Assembly (NCBI RefSeq): GCF_014205075.1
Contig: NZ_JACHMU010000001.1
Span: 2,542,001 to 2,606,000 of the forward strand
Direction: 5' to 3'
DNA length: 64,000 nt
From: Microbacterium ginsengiterrae
GTDB lineage: Bacteria; Actinomycetota; Actinomycetes; Actinomycetales; Microbacteriaceae
Below the pieces are notes generated by a model that did no database searches, was not told the DNA's origin, and saw only the letters and a list, made by a program, of their open reading frames with translations. How positions within the stretch are numbered: position 1 is the stretch's first letter; each line of letters starts with the position of its first letter. A program made the position numbers and the translations under genes. Of this stretch, positions 1-10,680 are shown one piece after another.

Positions 1-425
1 ACGGTGTGATGGGAATCGGATCGGCCGTCCTCGCGCTGGGCGTGGCATGGCTGCCGGCACGGTTCGCACTGCGAGCACGGTGGCTGGTCTTCTCCGGCGT
101 CCTCCTCCTCGGCTCCCTGTTGCTGAGCGTGGTCGCAACGCCCGCCGGGATGGCCGGTGTGCTCGCGATCATGGGAATCGGCATCGGCCCGACGCTGGTC
201 ACCCTGTACAGCCTTGGTGCCGCGCGCAGCCCGCTCGGACGCTCCGCGACCGTCATGACCATGCTCGGCTCGGGGATCATCGTCGGGCAGTCCATCGGCG
301 CGGCGGTGACGGGGGAGATCGCGCAGCGGCTCGGCACTCCGACCGCTCTGCTCCTCCCGGCGGCTGCGGCGGCGATCGTCTTCGTAGCCGGCATCCTCAA
401 CGTGTCAAGCCGCGCGTCGCATTGA
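1..425 (+). CDS. MFS transporter, C-terminal part (gene runs in from the left)
   Basis: The reading frame is already open at the left edge, so this is the C-terminal ~140 residues of a longer protein. It has about four hydrophobic helices and short basic loops such as LPARFALRARW, the pattern of the second half of a major facilitator superfamily permease. A glycine-rich helix (MGIGIGPTLVTLYSLG) and a late GxxIGAAVTGEIAQRLG segment fit drug/sugar efflux MFS proteins. Substrate cannot be told from this part. The stop at 423-425 is followed closely by the otsA promoter region. Confidence 0.75.
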   Translation, partial: GVMGIGSAVLALGVAWLPARFALRARWLVFSGVLLLGSLLLSVVATPAGMAGVLAIMGIGIGPTLVTLYSLGAARSPLGRSATVMTMLGSGIIVGQSIGAAVTGEIAQRLGTPTALLLPAAAAAIVFVAGILNVSSRASH

Positions 426-481
426 GCGGCACTCGCTAGCCTGGGGTGAGATTTCACCCACAAGGTAGCGAGGAGCTCTTC

Positions 482-1894
482 ATGGACACCGCTGATTTCG
501 TCGTCGTCGCGAATCGCCTCCCTGTGGACAGGGTGGTGGATGCCGACGGTGGGGAGAGCTGGCGCACGTCGCCCGGTGGACTGGTCGCCGCTCTCGAGCC
601 GGTGATGAAGACCGTCGACGGGGCATGGGTGGGCTGGGCGGGGCAGGCCGACGTCCAGCTCGAGCCGTTCGTCGCCAACGACATCCGGCTGATCCCCATC
701 GCCCTGAGCGCGCAGGAAGTGGCCGAGTACTACGAGGGCTTCGCCAACGACACGATCTGGCCGCTGTATCACGACGTCATCGCCCCGCCGCAGTACCACC
801 GGGAATGGTGGGACGCGTACGTCACCGTCAACCGACGATTCGCCGAGGCGGCGGCGGGGGCGGTCGCGGAGGGCGGCACGGTGTGGGTGCACGACTACCA
901 GCTGCAGCTCGTTCCGGAGATGGTGCGTGCCCTGCGCCCCGATGTGACGATCGGATACTTCCACCACATCCCGTTCCCCGCGCACGGTCTGTACGCCCAG
1001 CTCCCGTGGCGGGATCAGGTGCTGCGCGGCCTGCTCGGGGCCGACGTCATCGGATTCCAGCGTGCGCAGGACGCCAACTACTTCCTCGCCGCGGTGCGGC
1101 GCCGTCTCCAGTACAACGTCAAGGGTGCGATGGTCGACGTCCCCGGTGAGACGGGGACCCGCCCCGTGCTCGCCAAGGCGTTCCCGATCTCCATCGACAC
1201 CGCGCCGTACCTCGAGCTCATCGACAAGCCGGAGGTGCGCGCTCGCGCCGCCGAGATCCGCGAGAGCCTCGGCAACCCGCAGCGCATCCTGCTCGGTGTC
1301 GATCGTCTCGACTACACCAAGGGCATCCGCCACCGGATCAAGGCATACGGTGAGCTCCTCGCGGAGGGTCGTCTCAGCGTCGAGGACGTCACGCTCATCC
1401 AGGTGGCCAGCCCCAGCCGCGAGCGGGTGGACGCCTACGTGCAGTTGCGTGACGAGATCGAGCTGTCCGTCGCCCGCATCAACGGGGACACCGACACGAT
1501 GGGGCACAGCGCGATCCGCTACCTCCACCAGGGCTTCCCCCGCGAGGAGATGGTGGCGCTCTACCTCGCCGCCGACGTCATGCTGGTGACCGCACTGCGC
1601 GACGGGATGAACCTCGTCGCCAAGGAGTACATCGCCACGAGAGCCGACAACAGGGGTGTTCTCGTGCTCAGCGAGTTCACCGGCGCCGCCGACGAGCTCC
1701 GACAGGCGATCCGTGTGAATCCGCACGACATCGAGGGGCTCAAGGACGCGATCATGACAGCGGTGGAGATGGAGCCCGCTCAGCAGGGACGGCGGATGCG
1801 GTCACTGCGCAGGCGAGTGCTGGAGCACGACGTCAAGGCCTGGTCGTCGTCGTTCCTCGAGGCGCTCGCAGCGGTGCGCTCGCGGAGGGGATGA
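482..1894 (+). CDS. otsA: Trehalose-6-phosphate synthase (UDP/GDP/ADP-glucose:glucose-6-P glucosyltransferase)
   Basis: This 470-residue GT20 enzyme joins a nucleotide-activated glucose to glucose-6-phosphate to make trehalose-6-phosphate in the cytoplasm. The N-terminal VVANRLPV, the VHDYQLQLVPEM segment near residue 136 and VDRLDYTKGI near residue 272 are family signatures, and the length is normal. The start is the ATG at 482 because AGGAG lies at 471-475, six bases upstream; an in-frame GTG at 446 would only add residues without homology. A TAGCCT box at 437-442 is a likely -10. otsB follows after 91 bases, so the two form the OtsAB trehalose pathway. Confidence 0.95.
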   Translation: MDTADFVVVANRLPVDRVVDADGGESWRTSPGGLVAALEPVMKTVDGAWVGWAGQADVQLEPFVANDIRLIPIALSAQEVAEYYEGFANDTIWPLYHDVIAPPQYHREWWDAYVTVNRRFAEAAAGAVAEGGTVWVHDYQLQLVPEMVRALRPDVTIGYFHHIPFPAHGLYAQLPWRDQVLRGLLGADVIGFQRAQDANYFLAAVRRRLQYNVKGAMVDVPGETGTRPVLAKAFPISIDTAPYLELIDKPEVRARAAEIRESLGNPQRILLGVDRLDYTKGIRHRIKAYGELLAEGRLSVEDVTLIQVASPSRERVDAYVQLRDEIELSVARINGDTDTMGHSAIRYLHQGFPREEMVALYLAADVMLVTALRDGMNLVAKEYIATRADNRGVLVLSEFTGAADELRQAIRVNPHDIEGLKDAIMTAVEMEPAQQGRRMRSLRRRVLEHDVKAWSSSFLEALAAVRSRRG

Positions 1895-1985
1895 GCCGGC
1901 CACCGGTGCGCCCGTCATCGGGGCGGGTGACCTCGGGCGCGCATGAGAGGCTGGTCGGGAACCCCACCCGACGAGGAGACACGCA

Positions 1986-2783
1986 GTGACCCGCACCTGG
2001 ACGCCCGGAACCGCAGACGCCGACCTGACCGCGATCGCGACGACACCGCGGCTGGTGATCGCCCTCGACTTCGACGGCACGGCCTCTCCGCTGGTCCCCG
2101 ACCCCATGGCCGCCAGGGCCCTGCCGGAGATCGCCTCCCAGCTCGCGCGCCTGTCCGCATTGCCCGACACCTTCGTCGCGTATGTGTCAGGCCGCAGCAT
2201 GCACGACCTCAAGATCATCACCGAGCACGCAGAGGACTCGAACGTCGCGCTCGCCGGATCGCACGGCGCCCAGTACTGGTTCCCCGGCCTCGGCGACTCG
2301 GAAGCGCCGGGCGCAGCCACGGAGGAGGGCGCCCGCGAGTCGCTGTGGGCCGCGACCCAGCCGATCGTCGACAAGTACGAGGGGGTCGGGCTGGAGCCGA
2401 AGACCTTCGGCATGGGCATCCACACCCGACGCGCGACGCCGGAGGTCGAGGCCGCCGCGTTCGCCGAGGTCGACGCGCTCGTCGCGGAGCGGTTCCCGCA
2501 CTGGCGACGCCGCTCCGGGCACCGCGTGCTCGAGTTCTCCTCCCGTGTGGAGGGCAAGGACACCGCCATGACCGTCCTGCGCGAGCACTACGACGCGACC
2601 GGCATCCTGTTCGCCGGAGACGATGTGACCGATGAGGACGCGATGAAGGTGCTGCAGGCGGGCGATCTCGGCGTGCGCGTCGGACCGGGCGAGACCGCGG
2701 GCACGCTGCGTGTGGAATCCCCACAAGAGATGGCCGCGCTTCTGGAGACGCTGGCGTCGGAGCGAGCCGCCGGACGGGAATAG
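1986..2783 (+). CDS. otsB: Trehalose-6-phosphate phosphatase
   Basis: This 265-residue HAD-superfamily phosphatase removes the phosphate from trehalose-6-phosphate, the second step after OtsA. The nucleophile motif is DFDGTASP near residue 28, and the Mg-binding motif is GDDVTDEDA near residue 212, both as expected for the OtsB class. It starts at a GTG preceded by GAGGAG. The gap from otsA is 91 bases and both are on the same strand, so co-transcription is likely. Its stop at 2781-2783 overlaps the putative -10 box of ilvD. Confidence 0.94.
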   Translation: MTRTWTPGTADADLTAIATTPRLVIALDFDGTASPLVPDPMAARALPEIASQLARLSALPDTFVAYVSGRSMHDLKIITEHAEDSNVALAGSHGAQYWFPGLGDSEAPGAATEEGARESLWAATQPIVDKYEGVGLEPKTFGMGIHTRRATPEVEAAAFAEVDALVAERFPHWRRRSGHRVLEFSSRVEGKDTAMTVLREHYDATGILFAGDDVTDEDAMKVLQAGDLGVRVGPGETAGTLRVESPQEMAALLETLASERAAGRE

Positions 2784-2786
2784 ACT
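2781..2786 (+). promoter_or_regulatory. Leaderless -10 box of ilvD
   Basis: TAGACT ends six bases before the ilvD ATG and no Shine-Dalgarno sequence lies between them. The same spacing recurs at many genes in this window, so transcription probably starts at or next to the start codon. The box overlaps the otsB stop codon. Confidence 0.5.
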
Positions 2787-2792
2787 GCCGTC

Positions 2793-4511
2793 ATGTCCTC
2801 GCATGATCCTTCTTCGAACGCGTCCATCGACATCAAACCCCGCAGCCGCGTCGTCACCGACGGCATCGAGGCGACGACGTCCCGCGGCATGCTCCGCGCC
2901 GTCGGCATGGGGGATGAGGACTGGGACAAGCCCCAGATCGGCATCGCCTCCAGCTGGAACGAGATCACGCCGTGCAACCTGAGCCTCGACCGGCTCGCTC
3001 AGGGCGCGAAGGAGGGCGTGCACTCCGGCGGCGGCTACCCGCTGCAGTTCGGCACGATCTCCGTGTCCGACGGCATCTCGATGGGGCACGAGGGCATGCA
3101 CTTCTCGCTCGTGTCGCGCGAGGTCATCGCCGACTCGGTCGAGACGGTCATGATGGCCGAGCGGCTCGACGGCAGCGTGCTGCTGGCCGGCTGCGACAAG
3201 TCGATCCCCGGCATGCTCATGGCGAGCGCCCGCCTCGATCTGTCGAGCGTCTTCCTGTACGCCGGATCGATCGCACCGGGGTGGGTGAAGCTCTCGGACG
3301 GCACCGAGAAGGACGTCACGATCATCGACTCGTTCGAGGCCGTCGGCGCGTGCCGCGCCGGCCTCATGAGCGAGGAGGACCTCAAGCGCATCGAGTGCGC
3401 GATCGCCCCCGGTGAGGGTGCGTGCGGCGGGATGTACACCGCCAACACCATGGCGTCCGTCGCGGAGGCCCTCGGCCTCAGCCTCCCCGGCTCCGCCGCC
3501 CCGCCCTCCGCCGACCGGCGTCGCGACTACTACGCGCACCGTTCCGGCGAGGCCGTCGTCAACCTGCTGCGCCAGGGGATCACCACACGCGACATCCTCA
3601 CGAAGGAGGCGTTCGAGAACGCCGTCGCGCTCGCGATGGCCCTCGGAGGGTCCACCAACGTCGTCCTGCACCTTCTGGCCATCGCCCGTGAGGCGGACGT
3701 CGACCTGAGCCTGCACGACTTCAACCGCATCGGCGACCGCGTGCCGCACGTGGCCGACATGAAGCCCTTCGGCAAGTACGTCATGAACGACGTGGACCGC
3801 CACGGCGGCATCCCGGTCATCATGAAGGCCATGCTCGACGAGGGGCTGCTGCACGGCGACGCCCTGACCGTCACGGGCAAGACGCTCGCCGAGAACCTCG
3901 CGGACCTCGACCCCGACCCGATCGACGGCGAGGTCATCCACACCTTCGACAACCCCATCCACGCGACGGGTGGACTGACGATCCTCCACGGCTCTCTCGC
4001 TCCGGAGGGCGCGGTCGTGAAGACCGCCGGGTTCGACGCCACGGTGTTCGAGGGTCCGGCCCGCGTCTTCGAGCGCGAGCGCGCGGCGATGGATGCCGTC
4101 GCGAACGGCGAGATCAACGCCGGTGAGGTCATCGTCATCCGCTACGAGGGCCCCAAGGGCGGCCCTGGCATGCGCGAGATGCTCGCGATCACGGCGGCCA
4201 TCAAGGGCGCTGGGCTCGGAAAAGATGTATTACTCTTGACAGACGGACGATTCTCAGGCGGCACAACCGGCCTGTGCATCGGCCACATAGCACCCGAAGC
4301 GGTGGACGCAGGTCCCATCGCCTTCGTGCGCGATGGTGATCTGATACGGGTCGATATCGCAGCTCGCTCTCTTGACCTACTCGTCGACGAGGCAGAGCTC
4401 GCCTCCCGCCGTTCCGGCTGGGAGCCGCTTCCCCCGCGCTATACCCGTGGCGTCCTTGCCAAGTACTCCCGACTCGTGCGCTCCGCTGCGGAGGGCGCGA
4501 CCACCGGTTGA
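2793..4511 (+). CDS. ilvD: Dihydroxy-acid dehydratase
   Basis: This 572-residue Fe-S enzyme converts 2,3-dihydroxy-isovalerate or -methylvalerate to the 2-keto acids of valine and isoleucine synthesis. Cluster-binding cysteines are seen in [17 protein letters not shown] and [12 protein letters not shown]. The C-terminal [23 protein letters not shown] block is typical. Length is normal. It starts leaderless (TAGACT at 2781). Odd point: from about 4215 to 4400 the codons turn AT-rich, with TTA, ATA, GTA, CTA, ACA and GCA, unlike the rest of the gene, although the protein stays fully conserved. ilvBNC follow 72 bases later. Confidence 0.96.
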   Translation: MSSHDPSSNASIDIKPRSRVVTDGIEATTSRGMLRAVGMGDEDWDKPQIGIASSWNEITPCNLSLDRLAQGAKEGVHSGGGYPLQFGTISVSDGISMGHEGMHFSLVSREVIADSVETVMMAERLDGSVLLAGCDKSIPGMLMASARLDLSSVFLYAGSIAPGWVKLSDGTEKDVTIIDSFEAVGACRAGLMSEEDLKRIECAIAPGEGACGGMYTANTMASVAEALGLSLPGSAAPPSADRRRDYYAHRSGEAVVNLLRQGITTRDILTKEAFENAVALAMALGGSTNVVLHLLAIAREADVDLSLHDFNRIGDRVPHVADMKPFGKYVMNDVDRHGGIPVIMKAMLDEGLLHGDALTVTGKTLAENLADLDPDPIDGEVIHTFDNPIHATGGLTILHGSLAPEGAVVKTAGFDATVFEGPARVFERERAAMDAVANGEINAGEVIVIRYEGPKGGPGMREMLAITAAIKGAGLGKDVLLLTDGRFSGGTTGLCIGHIAPEAVDAGPIAFVRDGDLIRVDIAARSLDLLVDEAELASRRSGWEPLPPRYTRGVLAKYSRLVRSAAEGATTG

Positions 4512-4532
4512 TTTCTCATCCAGACTCGCTCG

Positions 4533-4556
4533 CCCGCTGCGCGTAAGAGCAGCGGG
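4533..4556 (+). terminator. Hairpin between ilvD and ilvB
   Basis: CCCGCTGC (4533-4540) pairs perfectly with GCAGCGGG (4549-4556) across an eight-base loop. No U-tract follows, and I find no leader peptide with branched-chain codons in the gap, so it may be a weak terminator, an attenuator remnant or a processing site between ilvD and ilvBNC. Confidence 0.4.
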
Positions 4557-4583
4557 CATACGAGCAGATCACCAAGGAATGAC

Positions 4584-6386
4584 ATGACTGCTGAGTCCGT
4601 ATCGGCCGTGCCTCGGCCACCATCCGCCAAGAACCCCGCACCGGAGATCACCGGTGCAGAAGCCGTCGTCCGCTCGCTCGAGCTGCTCGGCATCACCGAT
4701 GTGTTCGGTCTTCCGGGAGGCGCGATCCTTCCGGTCTACGACCCATTGATGGATGCCGCAGACCTCCGCCACATCCTCGTCCGCCACGAGCAGGGCGCAG
4801 GGCACGCGGCAGAGGGGTACGCGTCGGCGTCCGGCAAGGTCGGCGTCTGCATCGCGACGTCCGGCCCCGGTGCGACGAACCTCGTCACGGCGATCGCCGA
4901 CGCCTACATGGACTCCGTGCCGCTGGTCGCGATCACCGGTCAGGTGTTCTCGACCCTCATGGGCACGGATGCCTTCCAGGAAGCCGACATCGTCGGGATC
5001 ACGATGCCGGTGACGAAGCACTCCTTCCTCGTGAAGAAGGCCGCCGACATCCCCGGCGCGATCGCCGCCGCGCACGAGATCGCGACCACCGGTCGCCCTG
5101 GCCCCGTGCTCGTCGACATCACCAAGGATGCCCAGCAGGAGGTCGTGCCGTTCGTTTGGCCGCCCAAGATCGATCTGCCCGGCTACCGTCCTGTCACCAA
5201 GGCGCACGGCAAGCAGATCCAGGCTGCGGCAGCCCTGCTCGCGCAGGCCAAGAAGCCGGTGCTGTATGTCGGCGGCGGTGTTGTCCGCGGCGGTGCATCC
5301 GAAGAGCTTCGGGAGTTCGCCGAACTCACCGGTGCCCCGGTCGTGACCACGCTGATGGCCCTCGGCGCATTCCCCGACTCCCACCCGCAGCACCTCGGCA
5401 TGCCCGGCATGCACGGCACGGTGCCGGCTGTGCTCGCCCTGCAGGAGGCCGATCTGCTCATCTCGCTCGGCGCGCGCTTCGACGACCGGGTCACCGGCAA
5501 GGCGTCGTTGTTCGCCCCGCACGCGAAGGTCGTGCACGTGGACATCGACCCCGCCGAGATCTCCAAGATCCGCACGGCGGACGTTCCGATCGTCGGCGAT
5601 GTGCGCGACGTCCTGGTGGACCTCGCCACCGCGTATTCGAGCACGGTCGGCACGGACAAGCCAGACACCGAGGAATGGTGGGCGTACCTCGACGGCCTGC
5701 GGGCGGAGTTCCCGCTCGGATACGCCGAGCCGACCGACGGTCTGCTCGCGCCCCAGCACGTCATCCGGCGCATCGGTGAGCTCACCGGCCCGGAGGGCGT
5801 ATACGCCGCCGGCGTGGGGCAGCACCAGATGTGGGCCGCCCAGTTCATCAACTACGAGCGTCCCAATGCGTGGCTCAATTCCGGGGGAGCGGGCACGATG
5901 GGCTACGCCGTCCCCGCTGCGATGGGTGCCAAGGTCGCCCAGCCTGATCGCGACGTGTGGGCGATCGACGGCGACGGCTGCTTCCAGATGACGAACCAGG
6001 AGCTCGCCACCTGCGCCATCAACAACATCCCGATCAAGGTCGCCATCATCAACAACTCCTCGCTGGGCATGGTGCGCCAGTGGCAGACGCTGATCTATGA
6101 CGGCCGGTACTCGAACACGGACCTGAACACCGGGCACAACACCGCCCGCATCCCGGACTTCGTCAAGCTCGCCGAAGCATACGGATGCCTGGCGATCCGG
6201 GTCGAGAAGGAGGAAGAGGTCGACGCGGCCATCGCCCTCGCGCTCGAGACGAACGATCGCCCCGTCGTGATCGACTTCGTCGTCTCCGCCGACTCCATGG
6301 TGTGGCCGATGGTGAAGCAGGGCGTCAGCAACAACCACATCCAGTACGCGCGCGACCACGCGCCGACGTTCGACCAGGAGGCCTGA
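4584..6386 (+). CDS. ilvB: Acetolactate synthase, large (catalytic) subunit
   Basis: This 600-residue thiamine-diphosphate enzyme condenses pyruvate with pyruvate or 2-ketobutyrate, the first common step of branched-chain amino acid synthesis. The catalytic glutamate region [13 protein letters not shown], the FAD-domain GMPGMHGT stretch and the TPP motif [19 protein letters not shown] are present in the usual order. The start is the ATG after AAGGA. The small subunit starts one base after the stop, so the two are translationally coupled and form the IlvBN holoenzyme, where IlvN brings valine feedback. Confidence 0.97.
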   Translation: MTAESVSAVPRPPSAKNPAPEITGAEAVVRSLELLGITDVFGLPGGAILPVYDPLMDAADLRHILVRHEQGAGHAAEGYASASGKVGVCIATSGPGATNLVTAIADAYMDSVPLVAITGQVFSTLMGTDAFQEADIVGITMPVTKHSFLVKKAADIPGAIAAAHEIATTGRPGPVLVDITKDAQQEVVPFVWPPKIDLPGYRPVTKAHGKQIQAAAALLAQAKKPVLYVGGGVVRGGASEELREFAELTGAPVVTTLMALGAFPDSHPQHLGMPGMHGTVPAVLALQEADLLISLGARFDDRVTGKASLFAPHAKVVHVDIDPAEISKIRTADVPIVGDVRDVLVDLATAYSSTVGTDKPDTEEWWAYLDGLRAEFPLGYAEPTDGLLAPQHVIRRIGELTGPEGVYAAGVGQHQMWAAQFINYERPNAWLNSGGAGTMGYAVPAAMGAKVAQPDRDVWAIDGDGCFQMTNQELATCAINNIPIKVAIINNSSLGMVRQWQTLIYDGRYSNTDLNTGHNTARIPDFVKLAEAYGCLAIRVEKEEEVDAAIALALETNDRPVVIDFVVSADSMVWPMVKQGVSNNHIQYARDHAPTFDQEA

Positions 6387-6387
6387 G

Positions 6388-6897
6388 ATGTCGACGCATG
6401 TGCTGAGTCTCCTCGTCGAGGACACCCCCGGTCTGCTCACCCGTGTCGCGGGGCTCTTCGCCCGCCGAGGGTTCAACATCGAGTCCCTCGCCGTCGGCGT
6501 GACGGAGGTGCCCGGCATCTCCCGTATCACCGTCGTCGTGGACGTCGAGGACCTTCCGCTCGAACAGGTGACCAAGCAGCTGAACAAGCTCATCAACGTC
6601 ATCAAGATCGTTGAGCTCGACCCCGCCGGCTCCGTCCAGCGCCAGCACGTGCTGGTGAAGGTGCGCACCGACAACGCGAGCCGGTCCAACGTCATCGAAG
6701 TGGTCAATCTGTTCCGCGCCTCGGTCGTCGACTACGCCCCCGACGCGCTCGTGATCGAAGTCACGGGTGACAAGGGAAAGGTCGACGCGCTGCTGCGTGC
6801 CCTCGAACCCTTCGGGATCAAGGAGATCGCACAGTCAGGCCTGCTCGCCATCGGCCGCGGCGGCAAGAGCATCACCGAACGCGTCCTGCGCGGCTGA
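6388..6897 (+). CDS. ilvN: Acetolactate synthase, small (regulatory) subunit
   Basis: This 169-residue regulatory subunit opens with an ACT domain (LSLLVEDTPGLLTRVAGLFARRGFNIESL) and has the IlvN C-terminal domain ending in GLLAIGRGGKSI. It binds and activates IlvB and carries the valine feedback site. It begins one base after the ilvB stop, and a GGAGG in the end of ilvB serves as ribosome binding site. Length is normal for the actinobacterial type. Confidence 0.97.
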   Translation: MSTHVLSLLVEDTPGLLTRVAGLFARRGFNIESLAVGVTEVPGISRITVVVDVEDLPLEQVTKQLNKLINVIKIVELDPAGSVQRQHVLVKVRTDNASRSNVIEVVNLFRASVVDYAPDALVIEVTGDKGKVDALLRALEPFGIKEIAQSGLLAIGRGGKSITERVLRG

Positions 6898-6933
6898 CCT
6901 TCGAACGCTCAGGGGCCGACCGGCTCCGAATGA

Positions 6934-7986
<1,053 letters not shown>

Positions 7987-8002
7987 CTTCGTTTCATCGT
8001 CG

Positions 8003-8038
8003 AAAGAACGGGCGCCCCTTCGGGGGTGCCCGTTCTTT
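8003..8038 (+). terminator. Rho-independent terminator of ilvBNC
   Basis: A 16-base arm (8003-8018, AAAGAACGGG then CGCCCC) pairs with 8023-8038 around a TTCG tetraloop, with one G-U pair. The 3' arm ends in CTTT and continues TCTTTG, giving a short U-tract. It ends the ilvBNC transcript and isolates the fucosidase gene. Confidence 0.9.
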
Positions 8039-8063
8039 CTTTGCGGTCGCCTCAGCGCTCCGA

Positions 8064-8076
8064 GACATCCGATGTC
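8064..8076. promoter_or_regulatory. Palindromic operator in front of the first fucosidase
   Basis: GACATC-C-GATGTC is a perfect 13-base palindrome between the ilvC terminator and the fucosidase gene. Its 11-base core ACATCCGATGT occurs again at 10632-10642 in front of the ABC importer operon and the ROK repressor. The shared site suggests that one regulator, most simply the ROK protein, controls both units. Confidence 0.6.
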
Positions 8077-8110
8077 TATGCCAGGATGGAAGGACAGCAA
8101 ACGAAAGGCG

Positions 8111-9379
8111 ATGATGCGTCAGAAGTGGTTCGACGAGGCTCGATTCGGAATGTTCGTGCATTTCGGTCTCTACAGCGCGGCAGCACGTCACGAGTGGGTC
8201 CAGAATTACGAACGGCTCACGGACGAGGACTACCGTCCGTATTTCGATCACTTCGATCCCGACCGGTTCGACGCTCGCGCCCTCGCGCGACGAGCGAAGG
8301 ACACCGGTATGGGCTACGTCGTCCTCACCACCAAGCACCATGAGGGGTTCGCCCTGTGGGACTCGGCGCTGACCGATTTCACCTCCGTCACCGCGTGCGG
8401 TCGCGATCTCGTACGCGAATACGTCGATGCTCTGAGGGAGGAGGGGCTGAAGGTCGGCTTCTACCACTCGGTGATCGACTGGCATCACCCGGACTTCACG
8501 GTGGATTGGAACCACCCGCGCCGCGACGACGAGAACGCGCACGCGCTCAACGATGGACGCGACATGTCCCGCTACCGGGAGTACCTGCACGGACAGGTCC
8601 GTGAACTGCTCACGTCGTACGGCGACATCGACTACCTGTTCTTCGACTTCACCTATCCCCAGGCCAAGGACGGCTGGGAGGGCAAGGGTCCGGAGGATTG
8701 GGATGCCGAGGCGCTGCTGGCGATGTGCCGGGAACTGCAGCCCGCGATGCTCGTCAACGATCGGCTCGGCATCCCCGCCGATTTCGTGACGCCCGAGCAG
8801 TACCAGCCGACGGCTCCGATCATCAAGGATGGTGTGCCGGTGGTCTGGGAGGCGTGCCAGACGCTGAACGGATCGTGGGGGTATCACCGCGACAACACGG
8901 ATCAGAAGTCCGCCACCCTTCTCGTCCAGATGCTCGCCGACTCCGTGTCGATGGACGGCAACATGCTCCTCAACGTCGGTCCGGACGGGCGGGGTGCGCT
9001 CGCGCCACGCGATGAGGACGTGCTGGACGAGATCGGCCAGTGGATGGCCCTGCACCGCGATGCGATCGTCGGAGCGGGCCACGCCGCTCTCACGCCCCCG
9101 CGCGAGGGCGTCTACACGCGTCGCGGGAATCGGCTGTATCTGCACCTCTTCTCCTGGCCGATGGGTTTCGTGCACCTCCCGGAGCTGGCGGGTCGCGTGT
9201 CGTTCGCGCGACTGCTGAACGACGGCTCGTGGCTCGAGACCTCTGTCACCGACCCGGATCAGCAGGCGGATCTCATGACACCGGCGGGGGAGGCCGAGGG
9301 CACTCTCACGGTGCATCTGCCCGTGCGACGGCCGGACGTGCTCATCCCGGTCATCGAGCTCACGCTCCTCGACGAGTGA
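8111..9379 (+). CDS. Alpha-L-fucosidase, GH29 (first copy, intracellular)
   Basis: This 422-residue glycoside hydrolase is predicted to cleave terminal alpha-L-fucose from oligosaccharides. The N-terminal WFDEARFGMFVHFGLYS, TTKHHEGFALWDS and YLFFDFTYP motifs are GH29 hallmarks; the aspartate of FFDFTYP is the likely nucleophile. The C-terminal part is a beta-sandwich-like domain. There is no signal peptide, so it acts on imported sugar. I chose ATG 8111 because AAAGG lies just upstream; an ATG at 8072 falls inside the operator palindrome and is less likely. It stands alone between two terminators and shares its operator with the importer operon. Confidence 0.9.
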   Translation: MMRQKWFDEARFGMFVHFGLYSAAARHEWVQNYERLTDEDYRPYFDHFDPDRFDARALARRAKDTGMGYVVLTTKHHEGFALWDSALTDFTSVTACGRDLVREYVDALREEGLKVGFYHSVIDWHHPDFTVDWNHPRRDDENAHALNDGRDMSRYREYLHGQVRELLTSYGDIDYLFFDFTYPQAKDGWEGKGPEDWDAEALLAMCRELQPAMLVNDRLGIPADFVTPEQYQPTAPIIKDGVPVVWEACQTLNGSWGYHRDNTDQKSATLLVQMLADSVSMDGNMLLNVGPDGRGALAPRDEDVLDEIGQWMALHRDAIVGAGHAALTPPREGVYTRRGNRLYLHLFSWPMGFVHLPELAGRVSFARLLNDGSWLETSVTDPDQQADLMTPAGEAEGTLTVHLPVRRPDVLIPVIELTLLDE

Positions 9380-9385
9380 GACGCC

Positions 9386-9412
9386 GTGCCCGCGGTCTCA
9401 GGCCGCGGGCAC
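9386..9412. terminator. Bidirectional terminator between fucosidase and ROK repressor
   Basis: GTGCCCGCGG (9386-9395) and CCGCGGGCAC (9403-9412) form a perfect 10-base-pair stem with a seven-base loop. It lies between convergent genes and overlaps the stop codon region of the repressor. It lacks a clear U-tract on either side. Confidence 0.65.
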
Positions 9413-10552
9413 CGGCAGATCCAGCTCGTCCAGCGCCATCCGCGCCGCACCGTGGAGGATGGCGTCCGTACCGGTGACGGCCGCCTCGATCCGCAGCCGC
9501 TGCGTCGCGAGCGGGTGGCACGCCTCGTACACCCGGCTGCGCACCGCGGCGATGAACGGCTCCGATGCGCTCATGCTTCCGGTGAGGAAGACGGCGTCCG
9601 GATTGAAGAAGTTCACCACCCCTGACAGGGCCTGGCCGAGGTGGGTGCCCGCGGTACGGACGAGTGTCGTCGCCTCGGGCTCCGCGTCCCTGGCGAGGGC
9701 CAGCACGTCCATCGTGGAGGCGACTTCGGACCGGCCCCGTTCGTGCATCAGTCGCACCAGACTCGCTCCACTGGCGACCGTCTCCAGGCATCCCGTGTTC
9801 CCGCAGGAGCACGGGATGTCGCCGCTGCCGTCGATCCTCGTGTGCGTGATGTCTCCGGCGAAACCGGTCGCGCCGTGGTGCACACGGCCGTCGACGATGA
9901 TCCCGCTGCCGATCGCCGTCCCCGCCTTGACGGTGATGCTGTGCCTGCGGTCGCCGAACTGCGCCCGGTGCTCGCCGAGGGCGGCGAGATTCGCGTCGTT
10001 GTCGACAGCGACGCTGACGCCGTACCGGGCCTCGAGGTGCTCGCCGACACGGAATCCGGGCCACCCCGGCATCCGTGACGGCTGATCCACCGTGCCGGTG
10101 ACGATGTCGACCGGTCCGGGCAGGCTCACGCCGATCGCCCTGATCGTGTCGCCGCCCAGGATGTCGTCGAACGCTCCGCTGATCCGCTCCAGCGTCGCCG
10201 ACGGCCCCTCGTTGAGGTCGACGGTGAGCGACGCGGAGCGCAGAAGTGCCCCGCTCAGGCTGTGCGCGCCGACGAGGGCGTGATGTCCGCCGAGATCCAC
10301 CGTGAGCACGACGCCGGCATCGATCGGCACGCGCAGGACGCGGGGACGTCGTCCGCCCCGCGATGCACCGTCTCCGGCCTCCTCGAGCACTCCCGCATCG
10401 AGCAGGGTCTGCACGCGCAGGCCGACCGTGGAGGGTGCGAGACCGAGGCGTTCGGCGAGTTCGCTCCGGGAACGGGCGGAGCCGCGCGCGACCAGGTCGA
10501 GGATCGTGCGCGCGAGCGCGTCGTCTGTCGCACGGGCGTTGGTGGTCTCCAT
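9398..10552 (-). CDS. ROK-family transcriptional repressor (NagC/XylR type)
   Basis: This 384-residue protein has an N-terminal winged helix-turn-helix (about residues 12-65: LARTILDLVARGSARSRSELAERLGLAPSTVGLRV in part) followed by a ROK sugar-binding domain with LTVDLGGHHALVG and the zinc motif CSCGNTGCLE. Such proteins repress sugar genes and release DNA when a sugar or sugar phosphate binds. It lies between a fucosidase and a divergent ABC importer operon. The intergenic region 10553-10753 contains the ACATCCGATGT site shared with the fucosidase promoter plus two further inverted repeats. Fucose or a fucosylated glycan is the natural candidate inducer, by inference only. Confidence 0.88.
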   Translation of the reverse strand: METTNARATDDALARTILDLVARGSARSRSELAERLGLAPSTVGLRVQTLLDAGVLEEAGDGASRGGRRPRVLRVPIDAGVVLTVDLGGHHALVGAHSLSGALLRSASLTVDLNEGPSATLERISGAFDDILGGDTIRAIGVSLPGPVDIVTGTVDQPSRMPGWPGFRVGEHLEARYGVSVAVDNDANLAALGEHRAQFGDRRHSITVKAGTAIGSGIIVDGRVHHGATGFAGDITHTRIDGSGDIPCSCGNTGCLETVASGASLVRLMHERGRSEVASTMDVLALARDAEPEATTLVRTAGTHLGQALSGVVNFFNPDAVFLTGSMSASEPFIAAVRSRVYEACHPLATQRLRIEAAVTGTDAILHGAARMALDELDLPVPAA

Positions 10553-10631
10553 GGCTTCGGGTGGCTTCTTCCTGTCCTGGTGTGGTCAGCGTAGCGGTCG
10601 ACGACCCGTGATCCGTGTTTCGGCTCTGTAA

Positions 10632-10642
10632 ACATCCGATGT
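10632..10642. promoter_or_regulatory. Second copy of the fucosidase/importer operator
   Basis: ACATCCGATGT is identical to the core of the palindrome at 8064-8076. It lies 80 bases upstream of the ROK repressor start and 112 bases upstream of the importer start, so it could control both divergent units. Confidence 0.6.
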
Positions 10643-10680
10643 CCGGCTTGCGCTGATCTCGCTGATTGTGACAGCGTATC

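Noticed and set aside
2187..3989. A 600-codon minus-strand frame across otsB and ilvD
   Set aside because: Both plus-strand genes are unmistakable; the antisense protein has no motifs and the composition of a shadow frame.
4512..4583. Possible branched-chain attenuator before ilvB
   Set aside because: A hairpin is present, but I find no leader peptide rich in valine, leucine or isoleucine codons and no U-tract, so an attenuator is not supported.
4569..6707. A 712-codon minus-strand frame opposite ilvB and ilvN
   Set aside because: Shadow of the acetolactate synthase genes; no motif or ribosome binding site supports it.
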